Assembly: GCF_049675895.1 (NCBI RefSeq)
Contig: NZ_CP183834.1
Span: forward strand, 1,860,001 to 1,924,000
From: Ampullimonas aquatilis
GTDB lineage: Bacteria > Pseudomonadota > Gammaproteobacteria > Burkholderiales > Burkholderiaceae_D
Direction of reading: 5' to 3'
DNA length: 64,000 bases
Shown here piece by piece: positions 51,228 to 62,300 of this stretch. The position numbers were made by a program, and so were the translations under genes. Each line of letters starts with the position of its first letter. The stretch's first letter is position 1. Below the pieces are notes generated by a model that ran no database searches, had not been told where the DNA came from, and saw nothing but the letters and a program-made list of their open reading frames with translations.

Positions 51228-51258
51228 TTGACTCTTTAGCCGCTACAGGGTTTTAAAT
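51228..51258 (+). promoter_or_regulatory. cadA promoter with MerR-type operator
   Basis: TTGACT (51228-51233) and TTAAAT (51253-51258) are separated by 19 bp, the long spacer typical of MerR-controlled promoters. A dyad (ACTCTTTAGC...GCTACAGGGT, 51231-51251) lies in the spacer. Confidence 0.8.
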
Positions 51259-51282
51259 GTCGTCACGCAAGGAGATTCTTTC

Positions 51283-53517
51283 ATGGCATTGCCTACGTCC
51301 GAACACGCTATTCCGATCAAGTCAGCCGGCTGCGGTTGCAGCGGCAGTTGCTCGACAACGCTTCCCCTGTCCGAGCCGCCAGTCGCTTCTGGTCAGGCTG
51401 GCGCGACCGTGCTGCGGATTCCGGCGATGGATTGCCCCAGCGAGGAAAACGATATTCGCCGCGCCTTGGCGGTGGTCGAGGGCATTCGTTCCTTGAGTTT
51501 CCAGCTTTCAGCACGGACGCTGTCCATCGACGCACCGGACTCGGTATTGCCTGCCGCCATCGCGGCCATTCGGCAGGCCGGCTACGAAACCAAGACGCTC
51601 GCCGCCGGCAGCGAAACAAGTGAAGGCGGTTCCGTAAAGGCCGATTTGTGGAAAGCCGTGCTGGCACTGGCCCTGGCCACGGGCGCCGAACTGGTGCACT
51701 TTATTGCGCCCGATACGCTGCCGTTCAGGGTGCTGGGCATGGCGGTGGCGGCCATCGCCATCGGGCTCGCCGGGTTGTCGACCTACACCAAGGGGCTGGC
51801 GGCATTGCGCCGAGGCCAATTGAACATGAACGCGCTGATGGGGGTCGCCGTCACCGGTGCCTTCCTGATCGGACAATGGCCCGAGGCGGCGATGGTCATG
51901 GCCCTGTATGCCATCGCCGAGCTGATCGAGGCGCGTTCGGTGGATCGGGCGCGCAATGCCATCAAGAGCCTGCTCGATCTGACGCCCGATACGGCTGAGG
52001 TCCGGCAGGCTGATGGTGTCTGGCGGGAAGTCCCTGCCGGGCAGGTGGCGCTCGACGCCTGCGCGCGCGTCAAGCCTGGTGCGCGAATCCCGCTCGATGG
52101 CCGCGTGACGGCAGGAACAAGCGCGGTCAACCAGGCCCCGGTCACCGGCGAGAGCATCCCGGTGGACAAGGCCGAGGGCGACATGGTGTTCGCCGGCACG
52201 ATCAACGAGACCGGCATGCTCGAATTCCGGGTCACGGCGATCTCCACCAATACGACGCTGGCCCGGATCATCCATGCCGTGGAGCAAGCCCAAGGAACAA
52301 AGGCACCGACTCAGCGTTTCGTCGACCGATTTGCCGAGATCTATACGCCGTCGGTATTCGCGATCGCCGTCGCGGTGGCCCTGCTGACGCCCTGGCTGCT
52401 CGGCTGGAACTGGTCCGATGCGCTGTACAAGGCGCTCGTGCTGCTGGTAATCGCCTGCCCGTGTGCCTTGGTGATCGCCACACCGGTCACGGTGGTCAGC
52501 GGATTGGCGGCGGCGGCCCGGCGCGGCATTCTGATCAAGGGCGGCGTCTATCTGGAAGAGGCGCGCAAACTGCGCGTTATCGCGCTGGACAAGACCGGCA
52601 CCATCACCGAAGGCAAGCCACGCCTGGTGGCGACCGAGGTGCTGTCCTCGGCCGTGCCGGAAGCCCGGGTGTTGGCCTGGGCAGCCAGTCTCGCCGGGCA
52701 CTCCGACCATCCCGTCTCGAAGGCTATCGCGCGCGGACTCGAGCTGCCCGAGAATGCCCTCCAGGATTTCATCGCCCTTCCCGGACGAGGCATCGAGGCA
52801 CGCACCGATGGCGAACGGCTGACGCTGGGCAATCATCGCTTGATCGAGGAGCGCGGCCTGTGCAGCAAGGAAATCGAGGCGCGGCTGGAGGTACATGAAT
52901 CGCAGGGGCGCAGCGTGACGCTGCTGGCCTCGCAGCAGCAGGTGCTGGCGATTTTTGCCGTCGCCGACACGATCAAGGACAGCTCGCGCACGGCCATCGC
53001 CGAACTGCATCAACTTGGCGTCGCCTCGGTGATGCTCACCGGCGACAACAGCGCGACGGCCAGAACCATCGCCCGCGAGGCCGGCATCGACGATGCGCGC
53101 GGCAACCTGCTGCCCGAAGAAAAGCTGGCGGCCATCGAGGAAATGCAAAAGCGCTATGGTTCGACCGCCATGACCGGCGACGGCATCAACGATGCGCCCG
53201 CCTTGGCACGCGCCGATATCGGTGTCGCCATGGGAGCTGCCGGCACCGATACCGCCATGGAGGCGGCGGATATCGTCATCATGAACGACGATTTACGGCG
53301 TATTCCGGAGACAATTCGTTTGTCGCGACGTACGCATGCCGTGCTGTGGCAGAACATTTCCTTGGCGCTGGGCATCAAGGTCATATTTTTGGGGCTGGCA
53401 CTCTTCGGTAGCGCAACCATGTGGATGGCTGTGTTTGCCGACATGGGTGCCAGCCTGCTGGTCGTCGCCAACGGTCTGCGGATGTTTCGAACCTCTGCAC
53501 CGCAAACCAAAGACTAA
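51283..53517 (+). CDS. cadA: CadA-type P1B metal-transporting ATPase
   Basis: A 744-residue efflux pump for Cd, Zn or Pb. The N-terminus has a Cys-rich GCGCSGSC and an HMA domain with MDCPSEE (residues 49-55). Then follow a TGES motif, the CPC metal site near residue 392, the phosphorylation loop DKTGT at Asp436, and TGDGINDAP near residue 631. It is the classic P1B-2 pattern. It is divergent from ynfA-cadR. Confidence 0.95.
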   Translation: MALPTSEHAIPIKSAGCGCSGSCSTTLPLSEPPVASGQAGATVLRIPAMDCPSEENDIRRALAVVEGIRSLSFQLSARTLSIDAPDSVLPAAIAAIRQAGYETKTLAAGSETSEGGSVKADLWKAVLALALATGAELVHFIAPDTLPFRVLGMAVAAIAIGLAGLSTYTKGLAALRRGQLNMNALMGVAVTGAFLIGQWPEAAMVMALYAIAELIEARSVDRARNAIKSLLDLTPDTAEVRQADGVWREVPAGQVALDACARVKPGARIPLDGRVTAGTSAVNQAPVTGESIPVDKAEGDMVFAGTINETGMLEFRVTAISTNTTLARIIHAVEQAQGTKAPTQRFVDRFAEIYTPSVFAIAVAVALLTPWLLGWNWSDALYKALVLLVIACPCALVIATPVTVVSGLAAAARRGILIKGGVYLEEARKLRVIALDKTGTITEGKPRLVATEVLSSAVPEARVLAWAASLAGHSDHPVSKAIARGLELPENALQDFIALPGRGIEARTDGERLTLGNHRLIEERGLCSKEIEARLEVHESQGRSVTLLASQQQVLAIFAVADTIKDSSRTAIAELHQLGVASVMLTGDNSATARTIAREAGIDDARGNLLPEEKLAAIEEMQKRYGSTAMTGDGINDAPALARADIGVAMGAAGTDTAMEAADIVIMNDDLRRIPETIRLSRRTHAVLWQNISLALGIKVIFLGLALFGSATMWMAVFADMGASLLVVANGLRMFRTSAPQTKD

Positions 53518-53558
53518 AGACCCGTTGTTGGTCGGCATCGGCCAAAGCAGCAGGGCCG

Positions 53559-54489
53559 TCAGCAGGCCAGTCGTACGCCTATTTCTGTCTCACCATGGGC
53601 GGATTTTGCGAAGGCCTCCCCGTCATGCATCCGGGCAATCGCGCCAACGATGGCGAGACCCAGTCCATGATTCTGATGACCGTGGCTACGTGAGGCATCT
53701 ACGCGGAAAAAGCGGTCGAAGATATGAGGCAGACTCTCAGCAGAAATCGGTTCCCCTCGATTGATCACCGAGAGCTTGATGTGTCCATGAGTTTCCGCGG
53801 CGATACGAATCACGATTGAACTTCCGTGATCGGCATACCGAGCCGCATTATTCAGCAGATTGGACAGCACGCGCCGGAGCAGCGCCGCGTCGTACTGGCC
53901 TGATGCATCGCCTTCGATAGACCATTGAAGGTCAGATTCGATCAGCACCGCTTCGTAGTAGTCGGCCACTTCGGCGCAGAGCTGGGCAAGGCTTTGAATG
54001 GGCATCCGCCGTGCTTTAGCACCCCGGTCGGCTTGCGACAGAAACAGCATGTCATTGACGATGCATGACAGCCTGTGCATTTCTTCGAGATTTGAACCGA
54101 TGCAATCGCGCAGGTGTTCGTCCTTGTCGTTGCTACGCAAGGCCAACTCGCTGCTGGCGATGATGTTTGCCAATGGGGTTCTCAATTCGTGAGCCACATC
54201 GGCATTGAACCCTTCGAGTTGCTGATAGGCTTTTTCCAGTCGATTCAGCAACTCGTTGAAATGATCGACGAGAACTTGCAACTCGGCAGGGATACCCTCT
54301 GTTTCCAAGCGCGTGTCGAGGGAAAGGATTGCGAGACTGCGCGTTTGCTCAGCCAGCGTCCGAATGGGGGCCAGTCCGAAATAAACGACCAAGTAGCCGC
54401 CAAGGGTGATTGCGGCACTCCCGATCAAGGCAGCCCCCCAGAGGATGGCTGCGAGGCGATCCAGAATCGCTTCATCGGGCGCAGTCTAT
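53559..54489 (-). pseudogene. Heavy-metal sensor kinase, 5' end lost at IS
   Basis: The frame holds a second membrane helix, a HAMP domain, the HisKA box (ADVAHELRTPLANI), and an HATPase domain with NLLNNAARYADHG and HQNHGLGLAIV, as in CusS/CzcS-type kinases. Upstream codons (…DEAILDRLAAILWGAALIGS) read into the left end of the IS and then meet a stop; the first membrane helix and periplasmic sensor region are absent. A TTG at 54428 could start a shortened product. No response regulator is present nearby. Confidence 0.85.
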
Positions 54490-54550
54490 AGTGGCCCCCG
54501 TTTTCAAGACAGCGGTTTAAGCTGCGCGCTGTCATAAGGAACGAGCCGTA

Positions 54551-54850
54551 ATGAGCGACGTGAAGAAGCGGAAGTATCACAGCCCCGAATTCAAGGCCAA
54601 GGTGGGTCTGGAAGCGTTGCGCGGGGTGAAGACGATCAATGAGATTGGCCAGGAGTACGGCGTTCATCCGGTACAGGTTGGGCAGTGGAAGAAGGAAATC
54701 CAGGCACAAGCGAGCACGCTGTTTGAAGGCAAGCGCGGCCCGAAACCGCTGGCCGCGCACCGCGAGCCAGAGCTTCTCTACAGCGAGATCGGCAAGTTGA
54801 AGATGGAACTCGACTGGCTCAAAAAAAAGTCCGGGATCAACCTGCCGTGA
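54551..54850 (+). CDS. IS3-family transposase OrfA
   Basis: A 99-residue helix-turn-helix protein (YHSPEFKAKVGLEALRGVKTINEIGQEYGVHP) with a C-terminal leucine-rich helix. It ends in a GTGA overlap with OrfB. Confidence 0.9.
   Translation: MSDVKKRKYHSPEFKAKVGLEALRGVKTINEIGQEYGVHPVQVGQWKKEIQAQASTLFEGKRGPKPLAAHREPELLYSEIGKLKMELDWLKKKSGINLP
54821..54828 (+). promoter_or_regulatory. A8 slippery run near the OrfA end
   Basis: Eight A residues followed by G near the end of OrfA are a plausible -1 frameshift site to make the OrfAB fusion transposase, although OrfB also has its own GTG. Confidence 0.5.
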
Positions 54851-55857
54851 TCCGGCGCGGGTGGATCGACGCAGGGGATGCGGTGGCCGTTGTCCGGCAA
54901 TGCGTGCTGGCCAGCGTCTCCCGTGCCACGGTCTATGCGCAGCAAAAAGCCAGGCCGGTCGATGAAAGCGATCTGCTGCTCAGCCGCCTGATCGATGAAG
55001 AGTACACGCGACACCCGTTTTACGGCAGCCGCAAGATGGTGGTCTTTCTCAAGGAGACGGGTCACCCTGTCAATCGCAAGCGGGTACGACGCCTGATGCG
55101 CCAGATGGGGCTGGCGGGGATGGCGCCAGGCCCCAACACCAGCCGTCCGCACCCGGCGCACAAGGTCTATCCCTACCTGCTGCGCGGCGTGCCGGTGGTC
55201 CGGCCGAATCAGGTTTGGAGCACCGACATCACGTATATCCGGCTGCCACGCGGCTTCGCCTACCTGGTGGCGATCATCGACTGGTACTCGCGGCGGGTAC
55301 TCAGCTGGCGGATCAGCAACAGCATGGAAGCGGTGTTCTGCGTCGATTGCCTGGAGGACGCCTTGCGCCATCACGGCACGCCGGAAATCTTCAACAGCGA
55401 CCAAGGCTCGCAGTTCACCAGCGCAGCCTTCACCGATGTGCTGAAACGGGAAGGCGTGGTCATCAGCATGGATGGCCGGGGGCGAGCGTTCGACAACATC
55501 TTCGTCGAGCGGCTGTGGCGCAGCGTCAAGCACGAGGACGTGTATTTGAAGGGCTACGCCTCGATGGGCGAGTTGTTGGTCGGCCTGACGGAATACTTTG
55601 CCTTCTACAACGGCGAGCGTCCGCACCAGTCGCTGGGGCAGCAGACGCCCGATGTCGTGTATCGAAGCGCTATCGGTGGCGGCGCGATGATCGTCGATAA
55701 ATTCGCCGGCGCGGTGGAGGAAACCCCTGTTCCGCTACGCTCCACAGGGGATTCCTCCACCGCAAAGACAAGATCAGAAGCAAGAGCAACAACCAGAGCA
55801 GAAGCAACACCGGGGCAGCGCCGTCCAGCTGCGAGTGAAGTCGAATGTGCAGCTTAA
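54847..55857 (+). CDS. IS3-family transposase OrfB
   Basis: A 336-residue integrase-core protein with the DDE residues in VWSTDITYIRL, FNSDQGSQFTS and GRAFDNIFVERLWRSVKHEDVY. The C-terminus has about 35 extra residues rich in Arg, Ala and Thr. It starts at a GTG overlapping OrfA. Confidence 0.92.
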   Translation: MIRRGWIDAGDAVAVVRQCVLASVSRATVYAQQKARPVDESDLLLSRLIDEEYTRHPFYGSRKMVVFLKETGHPVNRKRVRRLMRQMGLAGMAPGPNTSRPHPAHKVYPYLLRGVPVVRPNQVWSTDITYIRLPRGFAYLVAIIDWYSRRVLSWRISNSMEAVFCVDCLEDALRHHGTPEIFNSDQGSQFTSAAFTDVLKREGVVISMDGRGRAFDNIFVERLWRSVKHEDVYLKGYASMGELLVGLTEYFAFYNGERPHQSLGQQTPDVVYRSAIGGGAMIVDKFAGAVEETPVPLRSTGDSSTAKTRSEARATTRAEATPGQRRPAASEVECAA

Positions 55858-55911
55858 ACTGACGGCATTACTGTCTTGACTGAGGGGGCCACTTCAGATA
55901 GAATCCGCTTC

Positions 55912-56259
55912 ATGCGTCGTTGGCTTGCCGTTTTCCTGTTGGTATTACTGTCACTCCAGACTACCTGGTCGGTGGCGGCTGCCTATTGCCAGCATGAAAC
56001 GGGAGCCACTGCGCATCATTTTGGTCACCACGAGCACAAGCATCAGACTGACGATAGAACTAAAGATACCAAAGGCCAACTCTCTGGCATCGACAGTGAT
56101 TGTGCTGTCTGCCATGCCAGCTGTATTGCAGTATTGACCAGTGTTGCCAATGCCCAACTTGTTGCCGGTGGCGTAGCCGATCACCCTTGGTCTCCCCACT
56201 TTTTGACGTCGCCACCTAGCGATTTGCCTGAACGTCCCAACTGGTCGATCTCCGCCTGA
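55912..56259 (+). CDS. czcI: CzcI-like periplasmic metal-response protein
   Basis: A 115-residue exported protein with a signal peptide (MRRWLAVFLLVLLSLQTTWS), YCQHETGATAHHFGHHEHKHQ and CAVCHASC, the pattern of CzcI, the small gene at the head of czcICBA operons. The ATG at 55912 was chosen over a frame start at 55876. Confidence 0.88.
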   Translation: MRRWLAVFLLVLLSLQTTWSVAAAYCQHETGATAHHFGHHEHKHQTDDRTKDTKGQLSGIDSDCAVCHASCIAVLTSVANAQLVAGGVADHPWSPHFLTSPPSDLPERPNWSISA

Positions 56260-56383
56260 TCGGCGGGGTTGGGTTACTTTCCCATATCAGTTCGCCGCAG
56301 CTTGAGCTGCGCACTGTGCCATGCCGCTTGCGGGGTGGTGCCCCGCCGATTTCCTGATGTACCTTTCATCAACGGAGAGTCGG

Positions 56384-57706
56384 ATGTACCGCCAACAACC
56401 AATTATCACTTTACTGGCCCGAACCTTTTTCGGATTTACGGTGCTTGCCAGCACCAACCTCTGGGCGCAGATGCAAAATGCGCCGTCGCCGATCGAGGCA
56501 GTACCTGCGCTTGCCAAGGAACCGACCGGAACCTTGACCCTTTCCACTGCAATTGATCTCGCGCTAACGGCCAATCCCGAACTATCTGCCGCAACCAACG
56601 AATTGCGAGCAGTCGAGGGAGCAGTGATTCAAGCAGGGATACTGCCGAACCCGGAAATTTCAACCTTGGTTGAAGATACGCAGAATAAGGCAACGCGAAC
56701 CACAACCGTTCAGATCAGCCAATTAATCGAGTTGGGGGGCAGGCGCGCTGCACGGATTGTTTCCGCCGAGCGGGGACGGGATGTAGCCTCTGCCGACTTG
56801 GTGGCCAAACGCCAGAGCATCCGAGCTAGCGTTGTTGGTGCCTTCTTCGATGTTCTGGTGGCTCAAGAACGGATACTGCAAACAGAGGATTTGCTCGGCC
56901 TCGCCCAACGCGCTACCCAAGCTGCATCGCGCCGGGTTACGGCCGGCAAAATCTCACCCGTTGAGGAAACCAAGGCGCGCGTTGCTGAGGCGTCTGCACG
57001 GGTCGAGTTGAATCAAGCCAAAGGCGATTTGGTCGCAGCACGAAATCGTCTGGCAGCGACCTGGGGAAGTAAGACACCACGGTTTGGACAGGTCGAGGGG
57101 CGTACCGACAATCTGCCAGAAATCCTCTCCGCCGACGAGATCGATCGTCGCTTGAACAACTCTCCGGTACTTGCCCGAGCACGCCACGAGGCCGATCGTT
57201 TTGCGGCGCTTGCCGATGTCGAGCGGTCTCGGCGGATTCCAAACGTCACGGTCAGCCTGGGTTCAAAAAAGGTTGAAGAGCTTGGGCGCAACCAAACCAT
57301 CGTGGGTCTCTCGATCCCATTCCCGATATTCGACCGCAACCAGGGCAATGTGCATGAAGCGCTGCGGCGGGCTGATAAGGCTCGGGATGAATTGAGCGCC
57401 ACCGAGGTTCGCTTGAGCACGGAAGTTACGCAAAACCAGGAGCGCCTAAAGGCACTGGTCGTTGAAGCTCAAGCCCTGCAAAGCGAAATTTTGCCGGGCG
57501 CACGCAGCGCCTATGACGCAGCTAGTAAAGGGTTCGAGCTTGGGAAATTCAGTTTTCTGGAAGTCCTGGATGCTCAACGCACCTTCTTTCAGGCAAGAGC
57601 CCAATACCTGAAAAGTTTGTCTGAGGCGCATCGGACTTCTGCCGAACTGGAGCGTGTTCTGGGCTCCACCAATTCAATGCCATCCGCCATGCCAAGCCGT
57701 CCGTAG
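56384..57706 (+). CDS. czcC: CzcC, outer-membrane factor of a cation efflux pump
   Basis: A TolC-type outer-membrane factor of about 440 residues with two long coiled-coil repeats (for example AATNELRAVEGAVIQAGILPNPE and ELGKFSFLEVLDAQRTFFQARAQYL). The ATG at 56384 follows GGAGAG; a longer frame starts at 56321. Confidence 0.93.
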   Translation: MYRQQPIITLLARTFFGFTVLASTNLWAQMQNAPSPIEAVPALAKEPTGTLTLSTAIDLALTANPELSAATNELRAVEGAVIQAGILPNPEISTLVEDTQNKATRTTTVQISQLIELGGRRAARIVSAERGRDVASADLVAKRQSIRASVVGAFFDVLVAQERILQTEDLLGLAQRATQAASRRVTAGKISPVEETKARVAEASARVELNQAKGDLVAARNRLAATWGSKTPRFGQVEGRTDNLPEILSADEIDRRLNNSPVLARARHEADRFAALADVERSRRIPNVTVSLGSKKVEELGRNQTIVGLSIPFPIFDRNQGNVHEALRRADKARDELSATEVRLSTEVTQNQERLKALVVEAQALQSEILPGARSAYDAASKGFELGKFSFLEVLDAQRTFFQARAQYLKSLSEAHRTSAELERVLGSTNSMPSAMPSRP

Positions 57707-57715
57707 GAGCAAGCT

Positions 57716-59320
57716 GTGAAAATCAATATCAACAAGAACGCCTTTAACCTTTCCAAAAAACAAGGTATCGCCATCGCTGTCATCTTGGCGATGGGCATTG
57801 CTGCCGGCGGCTGGATTCTGGGCTCCTCCTCTTCGGATCAGTCTGCTGAGCAGGGTGAACATGCCAGCCATGCCGAATCCAAGGGACATGCTGATGCTGA
57901 GCATCATGGTGCTCAGGCCGGCGATGGCCATGATCACGCCAAGGGCCACGGCGATGCTGAACATCATGAGGATGGACCGACGACTGGCGCTCACGGAGGC
58001 AAACTGTTTACCGAAGATGGATTCGGCCTGGAGTTATTGTTGGCTGAAGAAGGTGGTGAGCCACATTTTCGTGTCTGGCTGTTCCAACAGGACAAGCCCT
58101 TGGCCCCGTCAGCAGCTAAGGTTTCTGTGACGTTGACGCGGCCGAACGGAGAGAAGCAGGAAGTGGCCTTCAAGGTGGAACAAGACTTCCTGATGAGCAC
58201 CAGTCCGATCGCCGAACCCCATGCCTTTGAGGCGGCTATTACCGCTATGGTGTCTAACACACCGTTCCTGTTCATTGATACAAGGGAAGAAGGAAAAATC
58301 GAACTGACCGATGAGCAGGTCAAATCGGCCGCCATTGGCATCCAGAAGGCGGCTCCTGCCAAAATCAGAACCGCTTCACAACTGCCGGGCGAGATCCGCT
58401 TCAACGAAGACCGGACCGCTCACGTTGTGCCGCGGTTGGCCGGTGTTGTTGAAAGTGTTCCAGCCAATCTTGGACAGTTGGTCAAGCGTGGGCAGGTTCT
58501 GGCAGTCATCGCCAGTATCGGGCTTTCCGAGCAGCGCAGTGAACTGTTGTCTGCGCAGAAGCGCCTGACCCTGGCCAAATCGACTTACGATCGGGAAAAG
58601 AAGCTCTGGGAAGAAAAGATTTCCGCCGAGCAGGATTACCTCCAATCTCAGCAGATTTTGCGGGAGGCTGAAATTGCTGTCGCCAACAGCCAGCAGAAAC
58701 TGATTGCCCTGGGGGCAAGCCCGAGCGTTTCGGGAAGCCTCAATCGCTACGAAATTCGGGCGCCTTTCGATGGCATGGTCGTGGAAAAGCACATCGCGCT
58801 CGGCGAAGCGGTCAAGGAAGATGCCAGCATATTCACGGTTTCCGACCTGTCCACAGTTTGGGCGGAAATCGTTGTTCCTGCCAAGGATCTGAACATTATT
58901 CGCATCGGCGAAAAGGTCGTCGTCAAGGCCACGGCCTTCGAATCTAAGGCCGAAGGCAGCATCTCCTACGTTGGTGCCTTGCTTGGCCAGGAAACCCGTA
59001 CTGCCAAGGCGCGTGTCACCCTGGCCAACCCGAAGATGGCCTGGCGTCCTGGCTTGTTCGTTAATGTCGAAGTGGTCTCCGGTGAGGCCGAAGTCCCGGT
59101 AAGCGTTGTTGCCGACGCAATCCAGACGATCGGAGACAAGAGCGTCATTTTTATCAAGGTGGCTGACGGCTTTGTTGCCCAACCCGTTACCTTGGGGCGT
59201 TCTGACGGCAAACTGATCGAAGTGCTCAGCGGTTTGAAAGCTGGAACACCATACGCCGCAGCCGGTAGCTTTGTCCTGAAATCGGAGCTCGGCAAGGGTA
59301 GTGCCGAGCATAGCCACTGA
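57716..59320 (+). CDS. czcB: CzcB, membrane fusion protein
   Basis: A 534-residue periplasmic adaptor with a membrane anchor, a His/Asp-rich metal-binding region (about residues 40-90, many HH and GHD), and lipoyl and beta-barrel domains. It starts at a GTG 9 bp after czcC. Confidence 0.93.
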   Translation: MKININKNAFNLSKKQGIAIAVILAMGIAAGGWILGSSSSDQSAEQGEHASHAESKGHADAEHHGAQAGDGHDHAKGHGDAEHHEDGPTTGAHGGKLFTEDGFGLELLLAEEGGEPHFRVWLFQQDKPLAPSAAKVSVTLTRPNGEKQEVAFKVEQDFLMSTSPIAEPHAFEAAITAMVSNTPFLFIDTREEGKIELTDEQVKSAAIGIQKAAPAKIRTASQLPGEIRFNEDRTAHVVPRLAGVVESVPANLGQLVKRGQVLAVIASIGLSEQRSELLSAQKRLTLAKSTYDREKKLWEEKISAEQDYLQSQQILREAEIAVANSQQKLIALGASPSVSGSLNRYEIRAPFDGMVVEKHIALGEAVKEDASIFTVSDLSTVWAEIVVPAKDLNIIRIGEKVVVKATAFESKAEGSISYVGALLGQETRTAKARVTLANPKMAWRPGLFVNVEVVSGEAEVPVSVVADAIQTIGDKSVIFIKVADGFVAQPVTLGRSDGKLIEVLSGLKAGTPYAAAGSFVLKSELGKGSAEHSH

Positions 59321-59336
59321 GGCGGGGGAGAACAAC

Positions 59337-62300
59337 ATGTTTGAACGCATCATTCGCCTCGCCATTGAGCACCGCTGGCTGGTCATTTTGGCCGTGCTTG
59401 GCATGGCCGTGCTGGGCATTTACAACTACCAGCGGCTGCCGATCGACGCGGTGCCCGACATCACGAACGTCCAGGTTCAGATCAATACAGCGGCACCCGG
59501 TTACTCACCATTGGAAGTTGAGCAACGGGTGACCTATCCGGTCGAGACCGTCATGGCCGGATTGCCCCATCTGGAACAAACCCGCTCCATGTCACGTTAC
59601 GGTTTGTCCCAAGTCACGGTGATTTTCAAGGACGGCACGGACATCTATTTCGCTCGCCAACTGGTCAATCAGCGTATTCAGGAGGCCAAGGGAAAACTTC
59701 CGGCCGGAATTTCGCCGGCCATGGGGCCGATCTCGACAGGCCTTGGGGAAATTTACCTTTGGACTGTCGAAACTGAAGACGGTGCGAGGAAGCCAGATGG
59801 CACGCTCTATACGCCGACTGATCTGCGCGAGATTCAGGATTGGATCATCAAGCCGCAATTGCGCAATGTGCCGGGGGTGACCGAAATCAACTCGATCGGC
59901 GGCTTTGCCAAGGAATACCAGGTTGCGCCCAGTCCGGAAAAGCTGGCTTCCTATGGGCTGACGCTGCAAGACGTGGTAACCGCTCTCGACCGCAACAACA
60001 GCAACGTCGGGGCAGGCTATATCGAGAAGCGTGGCGAACAGTACCTGATCCGAGCACCAGGCCAGGTACGGACCATCGAGGACATCCGCAACGTCATTCT
60101 CGGCAATGTGCAAGGGGTAGCGATCCGCATCCGCGATGTAGCGGAGGTCGGTATCGGCCGCGAACTGCGGACCGGTGCCGCAACCGACAACGGTCGTGAA
60201 ATCGTCCTCGGTACGGTATTCATGCTGATTGGCGAGAACAGTCGCACCGTCTCCGCGGCTGTGGACCAGAAAATGGCCGAAATCAACCGCAGCCTGCCGG
60301 AAGGAGTTAAGGCGGTCACCGTCTATGACCGGACTGTTCTGGTGGATAAGGCGATCAATACCGTCAAGAAAAACCTCCTCGAGGGCGCCGTTCTGGTCAT
60401 CGTCATTCTGTTCCTGTTCCTCGGCAACATCCGGGCAGCGGTAATCACAGCCATGGTGATTCCGCTTTCCATGTTGTTTACCTTTTCAGGAATGGTGACT
60501 TACCACATCAGTGCCAACTTGATGAGCCTCGGGGCCCTCGACTTCGGGATCATCATCGACGGCGCAGTCGTCATCGTCGAGAACTGCGTTCGTCGACTGG
60601 CCCATGCTCAGGAACATCACGGGCGACCGCTGACCCGGACCGAACGCTTCCACGAGGTCTTTGCCGCATCCAGAGAGGCACGCCGGCCACTACTTTTCGG
60701 TCAGATCATCATCATGATCGTTTACCTGCCGATCTTTGCGCTCACCGGCGTTGAAGGGAAGATGTTCCATCCCATGGCCTTCACCGTGGTCACGGCTCTG
60801 GTTGGCGCCATGATCCTCTCCGTCACCTTCATCCCGGCGGCAGTGGCGCTGTTCATCGGTGCGAAGGTGGCAGAAAAGGAAAACATCCTGATGCGGACCG
60901 CCAAGCGCTGGTATGAGCCGGTGCTGGCCAATGTCATGGCCAACAAGCCAGTGGTCCTGGTTTTCACAGCCGTTATGGTCATTCTCTCCGGCCTGCTTGC
61001 CACACGCATGGGGAGCGAATTCGTTCCCAGCTTGAATGAAGGCGATTTCGCCATTCAGGCACTGCGTATTCCGGGAACCAGCCTGTCCCAGTCCGTTGCC
61101 ATGCAGCAACAACTGGAAAAGCGGCTTAAAGCGGATTTCCCGGAAATCGAGCGTGTGTTTGCGCGGACAGGAACAGCTGAAATCGCTTCCGATCCCATGC
61201 CCCCCAATATCTCGGACGGCTACATCATGCTGAAGCCGGAAACGCAGTGGCCCGAGCCAAAGAAATCCAGGGATCAACTGCTGGCAGCCATACAGGAGAC
61301 CGCTGGTAAGCTGCCGGGCAATACCTATGAATTCTCTCAGCCAATCCAGTTGCGCTTCAACGAGTTGATCTCCGGGGTCCGCAGCGATGTCGCGATCAAA
61401 ATCTTCGGCGACGACATGGATGTGATGAACGAAACGGCGGGCAAAATTGCCGCCGTTCTGGGAAAGATACCCGGCGCATCCGAAGTCAAGGTGGAGCAGA
61501 CGACCGGCTTGCCCATGCTGACCGTCAACATCGATCGCGACAAGACCGCTCGCTATGGGCTCAACGTCGGCGATGTTCAGGATGCGATTTCGACGGCCAT
61601 TGGTGGTCGAGAGGCTGGAACCATGTTCGAAGGCGATCGACGCTTCGATATTGTCGTTCGTCTACCCGATAACCTGCGTTCTGATATCGAATCGATGAAG
61701 CGTCTACCGATCGCCTTGCCAAAAAGCACTGCAGTCAGCAACGGCATCGAGGGGCGTACGACCTATATCCCTTTAAGTGAGGTCGCCAGCCTGGAAGTCG
61801 CGCCGGGGCCCAATCAAGTCAGCCGGGAGAATGGCAAGCGGCGCGTGGTCGTCAGTGCCAACGTTCGGGGACGGGACATCGGCTCGTTCGTGGGCGAAGC
61901 ACAGACACGCCTGGCAGAGGTCAAAATTCCGACCGGCTATTGGACATCCTGGGGCGGAACCTTCGAGCAACTGGAATCGGCTTCTCAACGCCTGAAAATT
62001 GTCGTACCTGTTGCCTTGCTGCTGGTGTTCACGCTGCTGTTTGTCATGTTCGGCAATGCAAAAGATGGATTGCTAGTGTTTACCGGCATTCCGTTCGCGT
62101 TAACGGGCGGTGTCGTTGCGCTTTGGTTGAGAGACATCCCGCTGTCGATTTCAGCCGGTATCGGTTTCATTGCCTTGTCCGGTGTGGCGGTACTCAACGG
62201 GCTGGTGATGATTGCGTTCATCCGTAGCTTACGAGAAGAAGGACGCACTCTGGATGATGCCATTCACGAGGGAGCATTGACCCGCTTGCGTCCCGTGCTG

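Larger units (their letters stand above)
54490..55893 (+). mobile_element. IS3-family insertion sequence
   Basis: About 1.4 kb with two reading frames and terminal inverted repeats: AGTGGCCCCC at the left (54490 onward) and its complement at the right (to 55893), followed by matching CAAGACAG and GGTTTAAGCTGC blocks. The flanks (TCTAT before, TCAGA after) do not match, so no target duplication is seen. It truncates the sensor kinase. Confidence 0.9.

Noticed and set aside
51508..53148. 546-codon minus-strand frame opposite cadA
   Set aside because: It is a shadow of a gene with every P1B ATPase motif; the antisense product has no domain.
54485..55898. Target-site duplication around the IS
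   Set aside because: TCTAT on the left and TCAGA on the right do not match, and shifting the ends by one or two bases does not improve this.
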